Shown: positions 25,432-33,254 of the stretch, piece by piece
Position numbering within the stretch: position 1 is the stretch's first letter
Layout of the letters: every line of letters starts with the position of its first letter
Assembly: GCA_905479995.1 (NCBI GenBank)
Contig: CAJQON010000041.1
Span: 1-39,217, forward strand
Source of the DNA: an uncultured Flavobacteriales bacterium
GTDB lineage: Bacteria; Bacteroidota; Bacteroidia; Flavobacteriales_E; Vicingaceae
Reading direction: 5' to 3'
DNA length: 39,217 nt
Notes under the pieces: model-generated
Database searches by the model: none
What the model was told of the DNA's origin: nothing
What the model saw: only the letters and a program-made list of their open reading frames with translations
Position numbers and translations under genes: made by a program

Positions 25432-28400
25432 TTATCTTATTACTGTTACGTTACCTTTCTTAAAGTAATCTTGGCCATCTACACACTTAATGTCTATATG
25501 GAAAACAAATACGCCTGGATCGACAAATTGTCCTTTGTATGTACCATCCCAACCAATACTCTGTTTATCAGTCTCAAAAACCAACTCTCCCCATCTGTTG
25601 TATATCTTTAAAACCATAGACTCAACATTTTGTCCACGAACAAATAAAAGGTCATTTTCATTGTCTTGGTTTGGAGTAAAAGCATTTGGTATAAAGACAT
25701 CTGGTTCACCGCAGTTAATTTCAAAAGCATAAATGGTTACAGTTCGTGAAAAAGTACATCCACTGCTAATTTCGGTTAAAACTACTGTGTAGGTTGTAAC
25801 CGATGGAGGAAGAGGTGATGCAATAGGATCGGATATAGTAGCATTGTTTAAGTTAAAGAAAGGTGCCCATTGGTAAGTAAAACCAGTATTTGGTAAGACA
25901 TGGAGTTGTGTTGTTTCTCCGCTATATAATGAATCTTTATCTGCCCAAACTTGAATGTTGTTGCCATTGAAACCAGAAACAACAATTTGTGCGGTGTCGG
26001 TTGTTATACAGCCAAATGAATTGGTAGCTATTACGGTATAAGTTGTGGTTGTTGCTGGGTTAACAATAGGACTTGCTGTATTGGCACCACTAACAATAGA
26101 GCTTGTTGGTGACCAACTATACGTTAATGGGTAGTTGGAATGGTTTGTTAAAGCAATAGTTGTTTGGTCTCCCGAGCAGGTTGAAGTATCTCTTGCTGTA
26201 ATATTAAAGCCAGTATAATTTACTAAGAAGCTATCAATTGCCGAGCAAGGGCCGTTACTGGTCATAACATAAAACCAAGTGGTGTCGGTTACCGAAACAA
26301 ATAAGCTAGAGTCGGTAAGGTTAGGATTTAATGTGTCGGTAAATTGGTTGTTGCTCGACCAAATAAAGAAGGTTGGGTTTCCTGTTGTGTTCACAAATAA
26401 AGTAGCCGTGTCACAAGTTGTTAATGTGTTTCCTCCGTTAACCGTAATAGGAGGCGCAACAGTAATGGTTTGAAATGCAGTATCAACCGTATTACAAATA
26501 GAATCGGTAATGATTAAAGTTACGTTATAAGTTCCTGGAAGGGTATATGTTTTTACAGGGTTAAATATTAAAGAAGTGGTATCGTTTCCACCAAAATCCC
26601 AAAGGTAAGAGTCGCTAGAACTACTAGAGTTACTAAAGGTTACTGTGAGTGGAGCACATCCTTGAAAATTATCTACAGAGAATTTTGCTTTAGGTACAAT
26701 TTCAAAATCGAACTTAAAAATACCGTTATTACACCCGGTACTGTTGTTAACTTGAGACCAAGCGCCAGTAGTAGTAGGAAAATCATCGTTGTTTTGACAG
26801 CCAGCACAAACAGATTGGTATACAATACCATTTTTATCAAATCGACTAGTTCCTCCATCAACATGTTCTTGACTTTGATTTCCTCCAAAGTAGGTTCCGT
26901 ATAGCATGGATTGAGCATCTCGTTCTAATACAAATAAGTAAAAGTTAAAACCATCACCTGAGTTGGGTTGAAATCCACCATTGGCAAGAGATGTTGTAGG
27001 CATACCTGTCATGGCTGAGCCACCTAAAATGTTTCCTCCCCACCCGCTAACATATACATTTTCACAGCGGTCAACTAAAAATGCAGAAGGTGAAAATTCA
27101 GTAGCAACAGTTCCATTACCAAATAAAGTAGAATAATCTATCGTAGTTAAGTTGTTGTTAATTCGTTGGATAAATTGCCCACTACCAGGGTTTGAGTAAG
27201 TAGCATTAGAAATTGGGAAAGCTCCTTGAGTTTGCCCCACAGTATAAATACTTCCAAATCGATCTACTTCTATAAAATAGCTTTGGTCATAAACAGCTGT
27301 TCCCATAAAAGTAGCAGCAAGTATGCTAGAACAGTTGCTGTCAATTTTAGCGATGTAGCCATCAGCTTTTCCTCCCTGAAAAGTTGGTGTAATAGTTCCT
27401 GGAGTTGCAGGAAAATCATTAGAAGTAGTTCCGCCACATACGTAAACAATTTTATTGGTGTCTACCTTTATAGAATAACCAGCATCAGCATCAGTTCCTC
27501 CGAGGTATGTTGCCCAATCTAAGTTGGTTAAATTATTATTAAAGCGCATAATAACAGCATCTTGATGTCCATCTAAAGTATTGTCGAATCCATTAGGGGT
27601 GGGGAAATTACTAGACATTGTAGAGGAGTTAACATAACAGTTTCCATAGATATCTAACATGATCTCTCCTCTAAATTGATCGCTATAATTATTCATTAAA
27701 GAATCATAATCTACAAATGGATTCCCTGTTAAAATCGCTTTATGATTCATGCCATCATTGCCTGAACCGCCAATAAATGTAGAAGCTAAAAGTGCTGTTC
27801 CGTTTGAATTAAATTTAGCAATATAAATATCAGTACCATTATTAAAAAGAGTACCAGTGTTAGCTGAAAAATCTAAATAACTACCACCGTTGTAACTTGT
27901 GTCATAAGCAGTAGGTGTTACGGGAAAATCAATAGAGCTAGTAACACCAAACAGGAAGAGTTCATTGTTTTCGTTTGCAATAATGCTGTTAACAGTTTCC
28001 GTTTGAGTACCTCCTAAATAGGTTGAATATATGAGGTTGGCACCAGTAGAATCGTAACGAGAAATTACAACATCTGTGATACCTGCACCAGCAGTACCAT
28101 TAAAAATAGTATCATAAGCGCCAAGTGAAGTTGGGTATCCAGTACTATAAGCTGTACCACCTGCAAATAAACTACCATCATAACCATAGGTGGCTGTCAT
28201 CCCAAAATTATTGGCAAAAGAACCCGAAAAGCTCGAGAAAATTAATGTAGGGTCAATTATTAGTGGGTACTTTTTTTTGTAAGATTTTAATAATTTAAAA
28301 GAGATCGTATTGTTCTTTAATACAAACTGGCATGGAACCTCAATTTTAATTCCATCAATTTCTTGATAGGCATAAGGTTTCTGTTCAATAATTTCGTTAA

Positions 28401-28965
28401 TAGAAGTTGTTATATGCAAATTTCCTTCACTATCAATTTTAATGTTGTCTATACCATCGTATAAGAATTTCACATCTTTAACATTTCCTCCCGGATTAAC
28501 AATTACGTCATATTTAAGCTTGCTACCTAAGCTATATAAGGCTAGGTCAATGTTGTTGTATAAATTATTGTAATGAATTTGTTGGTAGGATAATACATTG
28601 CTTTTCCAATTTTTAGGGTCTTTGCCGTAGTAAAAGTTAGTATAATCACTAAAGCTATTTTTGCTGGCTACAGAAACATTAGAGTTAGCCTGAACAAATT
28701 CCATTTTAATGGCATGATACTTTAGCTTTTCGCTTTGTTCAGTTCTATGATGATCATGAAAATGAAACACATCGGCATTGTAAAAATTGTAGGTAAAAGA
28801 ATTTTTTTCAATAAACATGGCTCCATTGCCTAAGTTAGCTTTATATAAAAATGGAGTAGACCATTGTCCTTCGTTTTTGGTAAACCTTATGCCTTCATTG
28901 CCAGCAAAACTGCTTGCAGTTATAAAAGAGCAAAGGAATATGAGTGTAAAGTGTTTAAGGTTCAT
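25432..28965 (-). CDS. Large secreted T9SS protein: DUF7948-like domain, SBBP propeller, PKD and type-B C-terminal domain
   Basis: 1177 aa with signal peptide (ends ASSFA). Residues about 25-245 match the N-terminal domain often starting 'F-x-KNEGQW' (FTKNEGQWSTPFLYKANLGN). About 250-745 are SBBP/beta-propeller repeats (STYLGGTQTETVNSI, ATYLGGTDADAGYSI, GTYFGGNQSQE). A PKD domain lies at about 758-834 (GCAPLTVTFSNSS, YLWDFGGNDT). Ig-like segments rich in Cys follow, then the complete CHU_C type-B sorting domain (about 1083-1177: VFIPNAFTPNQDNENDLLFV ... KKGNVTVIR). It should be exported by T9SS and held by the SprF-like and OmpA-like proteins encoded downstream. Role is likely adhesion; ligand unknown. 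ATG at 28965. Confidence 0.94.
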   Translation of the reverse strand: MNLKHFTLIFLCSFITASSFAGNEGIRFTKNEGQWSTPFLYKANLGNGAMFIEKNSFTYNFYNADVFHFHDHHRTEQSEKLKYHAIKMEFVQANSNVSVASKNSFSDYTNFYYGKDPKNWKSNVLSYQQIHYNNLYNNIDLALYSLGSKLKYDVIVNPGGNVKDVKFLYDGIDNIKIDSEGNLHITTSINEIIEQKPYAYQEIDGIKIEVPCQFVLKNNTISFKLLKSYKKKYPLIIDPTLIFSSFSGSFANNFGMTATYGYDGSLFAGGTAYSTGYPTSLGAYDTIFNGTAGAGITDVVISRYDSTGANLIYSTYLGGTQTETVNSIIANENNELFLFGVTSSIDFPVTPTAYDTSYNGGSYLDFSANTGTLFNNGTDIYIAKFNSNGTALLASTFIGGSGNDGMNHKAILTGNPFVDYDSLMNNYSDQFRGEIMLDIYGNCYVNSSTMSSNFPTPNGFDNTLDGHQDAVIMRFNNNLTNLDWATYLGGTDADAGYSIKVDTNKIVYVCGGTTSNDFPATPGTITPTFQGGKADGYIAKIDSNCSSILAATFMGTAVYDQSYFIEVDRFGSIYTVGQTQGAFPISNATYSNPGSGQFIQRINNNLTTIDYSTLFGNGTVATEFSPSAFLVDRCENVYVSGWGGNILGGSAMTGMPTTSLANGGFQPNSGDGFNFYLFVLERDAQSMLYGTYFGGNQSQEHVDGGTSRFDKNGIVYQSVCAGCQNNDDFPTTTGAWSQVNNSTGCNNGIFKFDFEIVPKAKFSVDNFQGCAPLTVTFSNSSSSSDSYLWDFGGNDTTSLIFNPVKTYTLPGTYNVTLIITDSICNTVDTAFQTITVAPPITVNGGNTLTTCDTATLFVNTTGNPTFFIWSSNNQFTDTLNPNLTDSSLFVSVTDTTWFYVMTSNGPCSAIDSFLVNYTGFNITARDTSTCSGDQTTIALTNHSNYPLTYSWSPTSSIVSGANTASPIVNPATTTTYTVIATNSFGCITTDTAQIVVSGFNGNNIQVWADKDSLYSGETTQLHVLPNTGFTYQWAPFFNLNNATISDPIASPLPPSVTTYTVVLTEISSGCTFSRTVTIYAFEINCGEPDVFIPNAFTPNQDNENDLLFVRGQNVESMVLKIYNRWGELVFETDKQSIGWDGTYKGQFVDPGVFVFHIDIKCVDGQDYFKKGNVTVIR

Positions 28966-29038
28966 AGTAACAGTAAATTTACGTATAAATGATAGCTAAT
29001 CAAAATAGACATTATTGATATATAAGTGACGTATTTTC

Positions 29039-29069
29039 TTGTTAGATTGTGTTATTCTAGTTACTTTTG
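29039..29069 (+). promoter_or_regulatory. Promoter of the LuxR-type regulator
   Basis: -33 TTG (29039-29041), 20-bp spacer, -7 TACTTTTG (29062-29069): a full match to the Bacteroidota housekeeping promoter. The expected start (about 29075) is covered by a 6-bp inverted repeat, ATTCTA-TT-TAGAAT (29071-29084), possibly an operator. Confidence 0.75.
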
Positions 29070-29099
29070 AATTCTATTTAGAATCAATCTAAATAAAAA

Positions 29100-29732
29100 A
29101 TGATAGATATATTAATTGCAAATAACAATCAAATTGCTGGAGAAGGGATTAAAACCATTCTTCAATCAAAGATGGGTAACCGTGTTTTGGGGATTGTTAA
29201 TTCTACCGAAGAGTTAAAGCGTCAATCAAAACGTTATTTCCCTGACTTAGTTGTTATAGATTACGAGCCTGACTGTTTTGGGGTAAGTGCTATCAAAGAA
29301 ATAAAAAAGATATATAAAGACACCAAAATTTTAGCGATTACAGATTCTTTACCGAAGTCTACTGTTCATTCTGCCTTAAAAAATGGTATTGATAGTTATT
29401 TGTTGTCGGATTGCGATAAGCCAGAAATAATGGAAGCGATTGCAGATACTATAGAGGGTAAGCAGTTTTATTGTGGAATGGTGATTGACATTTTATCAGA
29501 ACACAATGAATCAGAAGAAAATGGTTGTGCTGGTATTTCTCTTTCCGAAAGAGAGATTGAAGTGATAAAGTTAATTTCTGATGGTTGTACCAATAAAGAA
29601 ATAGCAGATCAACTCTTTTTAAGTACCCACACGGTAAATACCCATCGTAAAAATATTATGCAAAAATTAGGTATTAAAAACACTGCAGGTATTGTTATAT
29701 ATGCTGTTAAAGAGAACATCGTTAAAACATAA
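29100..29732 (+). CDS. LuxR/NarL-type response regulator with degenerate receiver domain
   Basis: 210 aa: a receiver domain (1-125) and a LuxR helix-turn-helix (148-210, LSEREIEVIKLISDGCTNKE, LSTHTVNTHRKNIMQKLGI). Asp54, the phosphorylation site, is present (VVIDYEP). The acidic pair that binds Mg2+ (normally DD after the first strand) is Asn8-Asn9, and the conserved Lys after the fifth strand is Ser103 (SYLLSD). Such receivers usually cannot be phosphorylated normally and may respond to dimerisation or a ligand instead. No histidine kinase is adjacent. It stands 133 bp before the porin, on the same strand, so it may regulate the porin cluster; this is inferred. Confidence 0.93.
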   Translation: MIDILIANNNQIAGEGIKTILQSKMGNRVLGIVNSTEELKRQSKRYFPDLVVIDYEPDCFGVSAIKEIKKIYKDTKILAITDSLPKSTVHSALKNGIDSYLLSDCDKPEIMEAIADTIEGKQFYCGMVIDILSEHNESEENGCAGISLSEREIEVIKLISDGCTNKEIADQLFLSTHTVNTHRKNIMQKLGIKNTAGIVIYAVKENIVKT

Positions 29733-29762
29733 TCCCTTATTAAATTATCTTTTTTTTAGTAA

Positions 29763-29782
29763 AATACCACATTTGTGGTATT
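29763..29782 (+). promoter_or_regulatory. Inverted-repeat operator next to the porin promoter
   Basis: AATACCACA-TT-TGTGGTATT, a perfect 9-bp inverted repeat with a 2-nt centre. It overlaps the -33 TTG (29781-29783) of the porin promoter. No T-run follows, so it is not a terminator; a dimeric regulator site is the likely reading. Confidence 0.6.
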
Positions 29783-29811
29783 GTTCAAAGTTTATAACAC
29801 ACCTACATTTG
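29781..29811 (+). promoter_or_regulatory. Promoter of the porin gene
   Basis: -33 TTG (29781-29783), 20-bp spacer, -7 TACATTTG (29804-29811), matching the Bacteroidota consensus. Expected start near 29818, leaving about 47 nt before the ATG at 29865. Confidence 0.75.
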
Positions 29812-29864
29812 TCTTGTTATTTAAAATGAATCTAAATAACGTAAAAAAAGAAATAATAGGAGAA

Positions 29865-31076
29865 ATGAGAAAAGAGATTTTAAGTTTAGGAATGTGTATG
29901 ATGGCAGGAATATTATCGGCACAAGTGGTGGGAACAGATACAACAACAAATGCACCGATGAATTCGGCACAGAATATACTTTCGGGTAATAGAGGAAAAA
30001 CGATTACGATTGGTGGTTATGGACAAATAGATTATAACCAACCGATGAATGATACGGCAAGTGCAAATGGGAAGTTGGATGTACACCGAATGGTAATTTT
30101 TATGGGATACAAGTTTAACGATAGAGTGCAGTTTGTTACTGAAGTTGAATTTGAGCACATTAAAGAAGTGTATGTAGAACAAGCCTTTATTAACTATAAA
30201 ATATCTACACCATTTAACTTTAGAGCTGGTTTAATGCTAATTCCGATGGGAATTATAAATGAGTACCATGAACCAACAACATTTAACGGTGTTGAACGAC
30301 CAAACTTGGATGGTAAAATTGTGCCAACTACTTGGAGAGAAATAGGAGCTGGATTTACAGGGACATTGGACGGCTTATCATTAAAATATCAGGCGTATGT
30401 AGTAAATGGTTTTTTAGGATATGATGGAGGAAGTAAGTTAAGAGGATCTGATGGATTTAGAAAAGGGCGTCAAAAAGGTGCAGAATCAACTATTAGTAGT
30501 CCAAATTTTTCTACTAAAGTAGATTTTTATGGAATTAAAGGCTTGAAAATTGGAGCTGCAGCATATTTAGGAAAAACGCAATCGAGTTTATTTAATGGTT
30601 TGCCAAACAACGATACTTTAGGTTTGGCAGCTCAAGCAGATTCATCTGTAGTTGGAATGAATATGTTTGGTTTAGATGTACGATACCAATATAAGGCATT
30701 GCAATTAAGAGGGCAGGTGATAAAGACTGCTATTGCTAATTCTCAAGAATACAATTTATTTACTGGTAGTGATTTAGGTTCGTCAATGTTAGGATATTAT
30801 GGTGAAGTTGGATATGATGTATTGAGTATTTTTAATAAAGATGCCAAAGAAAAAGTAATTCTTTTTGGAAGGTATGAATTTTACGATACACATGATGCTA
30901 CAGAAGGATTATTAGATCAAAATAGCTCTTATGCTAGAACAGATATAACAGTTGGTGTTACTTATAAGGTAAGTCCAGGAGCAGCATTTAAAGCAGATTA
31001 TCAAATTTTTGATAATAAGAAAAAAGGAAATACACCTTCAAACCAGATTAATTTTGGTGTTGGTGTGTGGTTTTAG
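29865..31076 (+). CDS. Outer-membrane porin (OprP/OprO-like)
   Basis: 404 aa from the ATG at 29865. I chose it because a Shine-Dalgarno (AGGAG, 5 nt before it) and a signal peptide (MRKEILSLGMCMMAGILSAQ) fit; the upstream frame to 29775 would begin inside the promoter. The mature protein has GGYGQIDYNQP, VHRMVIFMGYKFNDRVQFVT, and the block GVERPNLDGKIVPTTWREIG seen in Bacteroidota phosphate-selective-porin-like proteins. It ends with the terminal Phe (INFGVGVWF) typical of barrels recognised by BamA. It is a passive outer-membrane channel. The nearby FMN-binding and membrane proteins suggest a link to an envelope redox system, inferred from position only. Confidence 0.92.
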   Translation: MRKEILSLGMCMMAGILSAQVVGTDTTTNAPMNSAQNILSGNRGKTITIGGYGQIDYNQPMNDTASANGKLDVHRMVIFMGYKFNDRVQFVTEVEFEHIKEVYVEQAFINYKISTPFNFRAGLMLIPMGIINEYHEPTTFNGVERPNLDGKIVPTTWREIGAGFTGTLDGLSLKYQAYVVNGFLGYDGGSKLRGSDGFRKGRQKGAESTISSPNFSTKVDFYGIKGLKIGAAAYLGKTQSSLFNGLPNNDTLGLAAQADSSVVGMNMFGLDVRYQYKALQLRGQVIKTAIANSQEYNLFTGSDLGSSMLGYYGEVGYDVLSIFNKDAKEKVILFGRYEFYDTHDATEGLLDQNSSYARTDITVGVTYKVSPGAAFKADYQIFDNKKKGNTPSNQINFGVGVWF

Positions 31077-31095
31077 TTAATAACCTTAGTTTTAC

Positions 31096-31125
31096 GGCCT
31101 GCTAATTTATTAGCAGGCCATTTTT
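31096..31125 (+). terminator. Terminator or attenuator after the porin
   Basis: Perfect 10-bp stem GGCCTGCTAA / TTAGCAGGCC with loop TTTA, then ATTTTT. It lies only 12 bp before the next ATG (31137), so it probably limits read-through into the FMN-binding gene rather than isolating it. Confidence 0.85.
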
Positions 31126-31136
31126 GGATTTACGAT

Positions 31137-31661
31137 ATGAAGAAATTTTTATTAATAGTAGCAGTGTCTGGGATTTTATTCTCTTTTGATTTACCTAAGA
31201 ATGCACTAAAAAAAATGGATAAAACTTTGGCTAGTCTATGGCCTGAGCAAGTTGTATCTAAATCGGAAATAGTTTTAAATCAAACACAGCAAGATAAACT
31301 GTCTTTTAATTTAGGGAGTAATACATTGTTTAAGTTATCAACTAAAAATAATCCGGTAGCTTACATGTATTTGTCGGAAGCAAAAAGTAAGATTAGTAAT
31401 TTTGATTATATGGTTATCTTTAAAGAGGATTTATCCATATTAAAAGTTAAAGTATTGGTTTATCGAGAAGAATATGGTGGTGAAATTGGAAGTAACCGAT
31501 GGTTAAAACAATTTATTGGAAAATCTAATCCAGAAAAAATGCAGTTTGGACATGATATTCAAAATATATCTGGAGCAACTATTTCTGCAAGAAATATAAC
31601 GCATGATGTAAAAAAGACGACATTAGAAATTATAGAGCTCAAGAAGAAAGGAATGATTTAA
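31137..31661 (+). CDS. Exported FMN-binding domain protein (RnfG/NqrC-like)
   Basis: 174 aa with an N-terminal signal sequence (MKKFLLIVAVSGILFSFDLP). The region 72-160 is the FMN-binding domain: AYMYLSEAKSKISNFDYMVI, then EIGSNRWLKQFIGKS, and the flavinylation motif SGATIS (145-150), in which Ser150 would carry covalent FMN through a phosphoester bond. The flavin is normally attached by ApbE, which is not in this window. It likely acts as a periplasmic electron carrier. The gene is 2 bp before the next membrane protein gene, so the two are cotranscribed. Confidence 0.88.
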   Translation: MKKFLLIVAVSGILFSFDLPKNALKKMDKTLASLWPEQVVSKSEIVLNQTQQDKLSFNLGSNTLFKLSTKNNPVAYMYLSEAKSKISNFDYMVIFKEDLSILKVKVLVYREEYGGEIGSNRWLKQFIGKSNPEKMQFGHDIQNISGATISARNITHDVKKTTLEIIELKKKGMI

Positions 31662-31662
31662 A

Positions 31663-32154
31663 ATGCAATTGCACGGAAAAATACAAGAGTTACCAAAACC
31701 TGCTAAGCTATTAGTGGGCTTTTTTATTTTAACCCTAAGTTTTGGATTTTATACCGGATTATTTTTTGTAAATGAGAACACAGAGTCAACAGTAAGTGGA
31801 GTAGAGGAGCATTATTTAGGGAATGAAGCGGATGAGGATGCGCTTGAAATGAAGTTTAAAAAAGCAGAGAAAGAGATAATTACCACAGTACATAATCATG
31901 TAACGAGTATGTCTATTATCTTTTTATTATTAGGTAGTATTTTGTTGTTAACCTCTATACCGAAAGGGTTGAAAAAGTTTTTAATAATAGAACCATTTAT
32001 CTCAATATTACTCACCTTTGGAGGGATATGGGTTTTGTGGTCAGGAGTGTTATGGTTTAAATACATTATTATGTTTTCGGGAATGTTATTAACGCTCACA
32101 TTTACCACATCAGTTGTATTAATTCTTATTCAATTGTTTAAGAAAAACGCTTAA
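31663..32154 (+). CDS. Hypothetical four-helix membrane protein
   Basis: 163 aa with about four membrane helices: about 15-38, 83-102 (IIFLLLGSILLLTS), 108-128 (FLIIEPFISILLTFGGIWVL) and 131-158 (FKYIIMFSGMLLTLTFTTSV). A polar, acidic loop (about 39-75, including EEHYLGNEADEDALEMKF) follows the first helix. His residues sit just before helix 2 (TTVHNHVTSMS), where a haem or metal could be bound, but no family motif shows this. It begins 2 bp after the FMN-binding protein, so a functional pair is likely, perhaps passing electrons from the membrane to the exported flavoprotein. Not recognised otherwise. Confidence 0.7.
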   Translation: MQLHGKIQELPKPAKLLVGFFILTLSFGFYTGLFFVNENTESTVSGVEEHYLGNEADEDALEMKFKKAEKEIITTVHNHVTSMSIIFLLLGSILLLTSIPKGLKKFLIIEPFISILLTFGGIWVLWSGVLWFKYIIMFSGMLLTLTFTTSVVLILIQLFKKNA

Positions 32155-32158
32155 GTAA

Positions 32159-32326
32159 ATGAGTACTGGAGTTATTGCCGCTATTTTTATTACAGACCTT
32201 GTTATTGCTTACTTAATTGGTAACTATCAAAGAAGTAATGGTTATACCTTTCGCAAGAGTTTTATTGGAGCTTTAATTGGAATGATTGGCCTCTCACTTT
32301 TGGTAATTAAAGCGTTTAGCGAGTAA
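32159..32326 (+). CDS. Small 55-aa two-helix membrane protein
   Basis: The ATG at 32159 is 5 bp after the preceding stop, and the frame ends TAA at 32324-32326. Helix 1 is about 4-20 (GVIAAIFITDLVIAYLIG), a polar basic turn follows (NYQRSNGYTFRKSF), then helix 2 (about 36-51, GALIGMIGLSLLVIKAF). The layout, helix-basic turn-helix, is common among tiny Bacteroidota membrane proteins. It is probably cotranscribed with the FMN-binding and four-helix proteins; no function known. Confidence 0.6.
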   Translation: MSTGVIAAIFITDLVIAYLIGNYQRSNGYTFRKSFIGALIGMIGLSLLVIKAFSE

Positions 32327-32330
32327 CTGC

Positions 32331-32723
32331 TTATTTTTTAAATACGTAATAACGCATCAATAAAAAGTTGTAAGACCAAGCAATTAAGATGGCTGTGATA
32401 ACTTTAGATCCGTTGGGTGGAAAACCAGCCAAATCAGTTAAGAGATAAACAAAAATAGTGTTTAGTATAAGGCTTCCTGCTGAAACGATAGTATACCTAA
32501 CAATTTGATTTTTTAAGCTATTTTGAGCTCCAGAAAAAGCCCAGGTGGTAGAAATTACAAAATTAGCAACAGCTCCAGCAATAGCAGCTGCAATGTTTGA
32601 ACTAACATACCATATTCCTAATCCATAAGTTAATAAATTAAATACGCCAAAATCGACTAAGGTTGCTAAAAATCCAGCAATTTGATGGCGAAATAAATTG
32701 TATAGCCAAAAGTCCTTTTTCAT
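32331..32723 (-). CDS. GtrA-like membrane protein
   Basis: 130 aa, the usual size. Four hydrophobic helices; FRHQIAGFLATLVDFGVFNL at the start and WSYNFLLMRYYVFKK at the end are the GtrA family signature. GtrA proteins are linked to moving polyprenyl-linked sugars across the membrane or to cell-surface polysaccharide synthesis. It begins 7 bp after the PgpA-type phosphatase, so it is the last gene of the inositol-lipid cluster and could help flip or decorate a lipid head-group. That role is inferred. Confidence 0.9.
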   Translation of the reverse strand: MKKDFWLYNLFRHQIAGFLATLVDFGVFNLLTYGLGIWYVSSNIAAAIAGAVANFVISTTWAFSGAQNSLKNQIVRYTIVSAGSLILNTIFVYLLTDLAGFPPNGSKVITAILIAWSYNFLLMRYYVFKK

Positions 32724-32730
32724 TTTGTTT

Positions 32731-33195
32731 TTAGATAAACCTGATAATGATTAAGAGGACGATGTTTCCATAAATTCCAGCCAACATATCATCGGCCATT
32801 ACTCCTAAACCTCCTCCTAAATTTTCCATTTTGCGAATACCTAAAGGTTTGGCAATATCAAAAAAGCGAAATAACACAAAACCAATTAATAAGTTAAGCC
32901 ATGTAAACGGAACAAATAACATGGTAATCCACATTCCAATAACTTCATCTATCACTATTTTTTGAGCATCTTTTCCCCAATCTTCTTCCAATCTGTTGGC
33001 GGCAATAATACCTAAAATGGTGGTTACTGTAATTAAGGTAATAAAAAGTAGAGGAGTAGTAGTGGTAGAAATAATGTCGTATTTCTCAAATAGCCACAAA
33101 GCAATACAAGCTAAAATTGCACCAGCAGTTCCTGGAGCAAATGGAGAGTATCCAGCACCTAAAGCAGTGGCAAAAGCTTTGTAAATTGTTTTCAT
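32731..33195 (-). CDS. PgpA-type lipid phosphatase (phosphatidylglycerophosphatase A family)
   Basis: 154 aa from ATG 33195 (MKTIYKAFATALGAGYSPFA). A longer frame would translate through the terminator at 33208-33239, so I reject it. Family motifs: GAGYSPFAPGTAGA, DEVIGMWITM and FDIAKPLGIRKMENLGGGLG...DDMLAG. PgpA removes phosphate from a phospholipid head-group precursor. In this cluster the likely substrate is phosphatidylinositol phosphate, by analogy to the Bacteroides inositol-lipid cluster, where a PgpA-like protein is assigned that step. Phosphatidylglycerol phosphate remains possible. Confidence 0.88.
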   Translation of the reverse strand: MKTIYKAFATALGAGYSPFAPGTAGAILACIALWLFEKYDIISTTTTPLLFITLITVTTILGIIAANRLEEDWGKDAQKIVIDEVIGMWITMLFVPFTWLNLLIGFVLFRFFDIAKPLGIRKMENLGGGLGVMADDMLAGIYGNIVLLIIIRFI

Positions 33196-33207
33196 GGTGT
33201 AAAAATA

Positions 33208-33239
33208 AAAAAAGGCTGTTGAAACAACAGCCTTTTTTA
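33208..33239 (-). terminator. Terminator after myo-inositol-phosphate synthase
   Basis: Stem GGCTGTTG-AAA-CAACAGCC flanked by an A-run and T-run on the two sides, so it works in either direction. It lies between the synthase and PgpA genes and would lower read-through to pgpA and gtrA. Confidence 0.9.
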
Positions 33240-33254
33240 TCAAATTTTAATCGA

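Noticed and set aside
29775-29864. Upstream start giving a 30-residue longer porin.
   Set aside because: It begins inside the promoter palindrome and would bury the signal peptide; the ATG at 29865 has a Shine-Dalgarno.
33196-33243. Upstream start giving a 16-residue longer PgpA protein.
   Set aside because: It would translate the terminator hairpin; the family motif begins right after the ATG at 33195.
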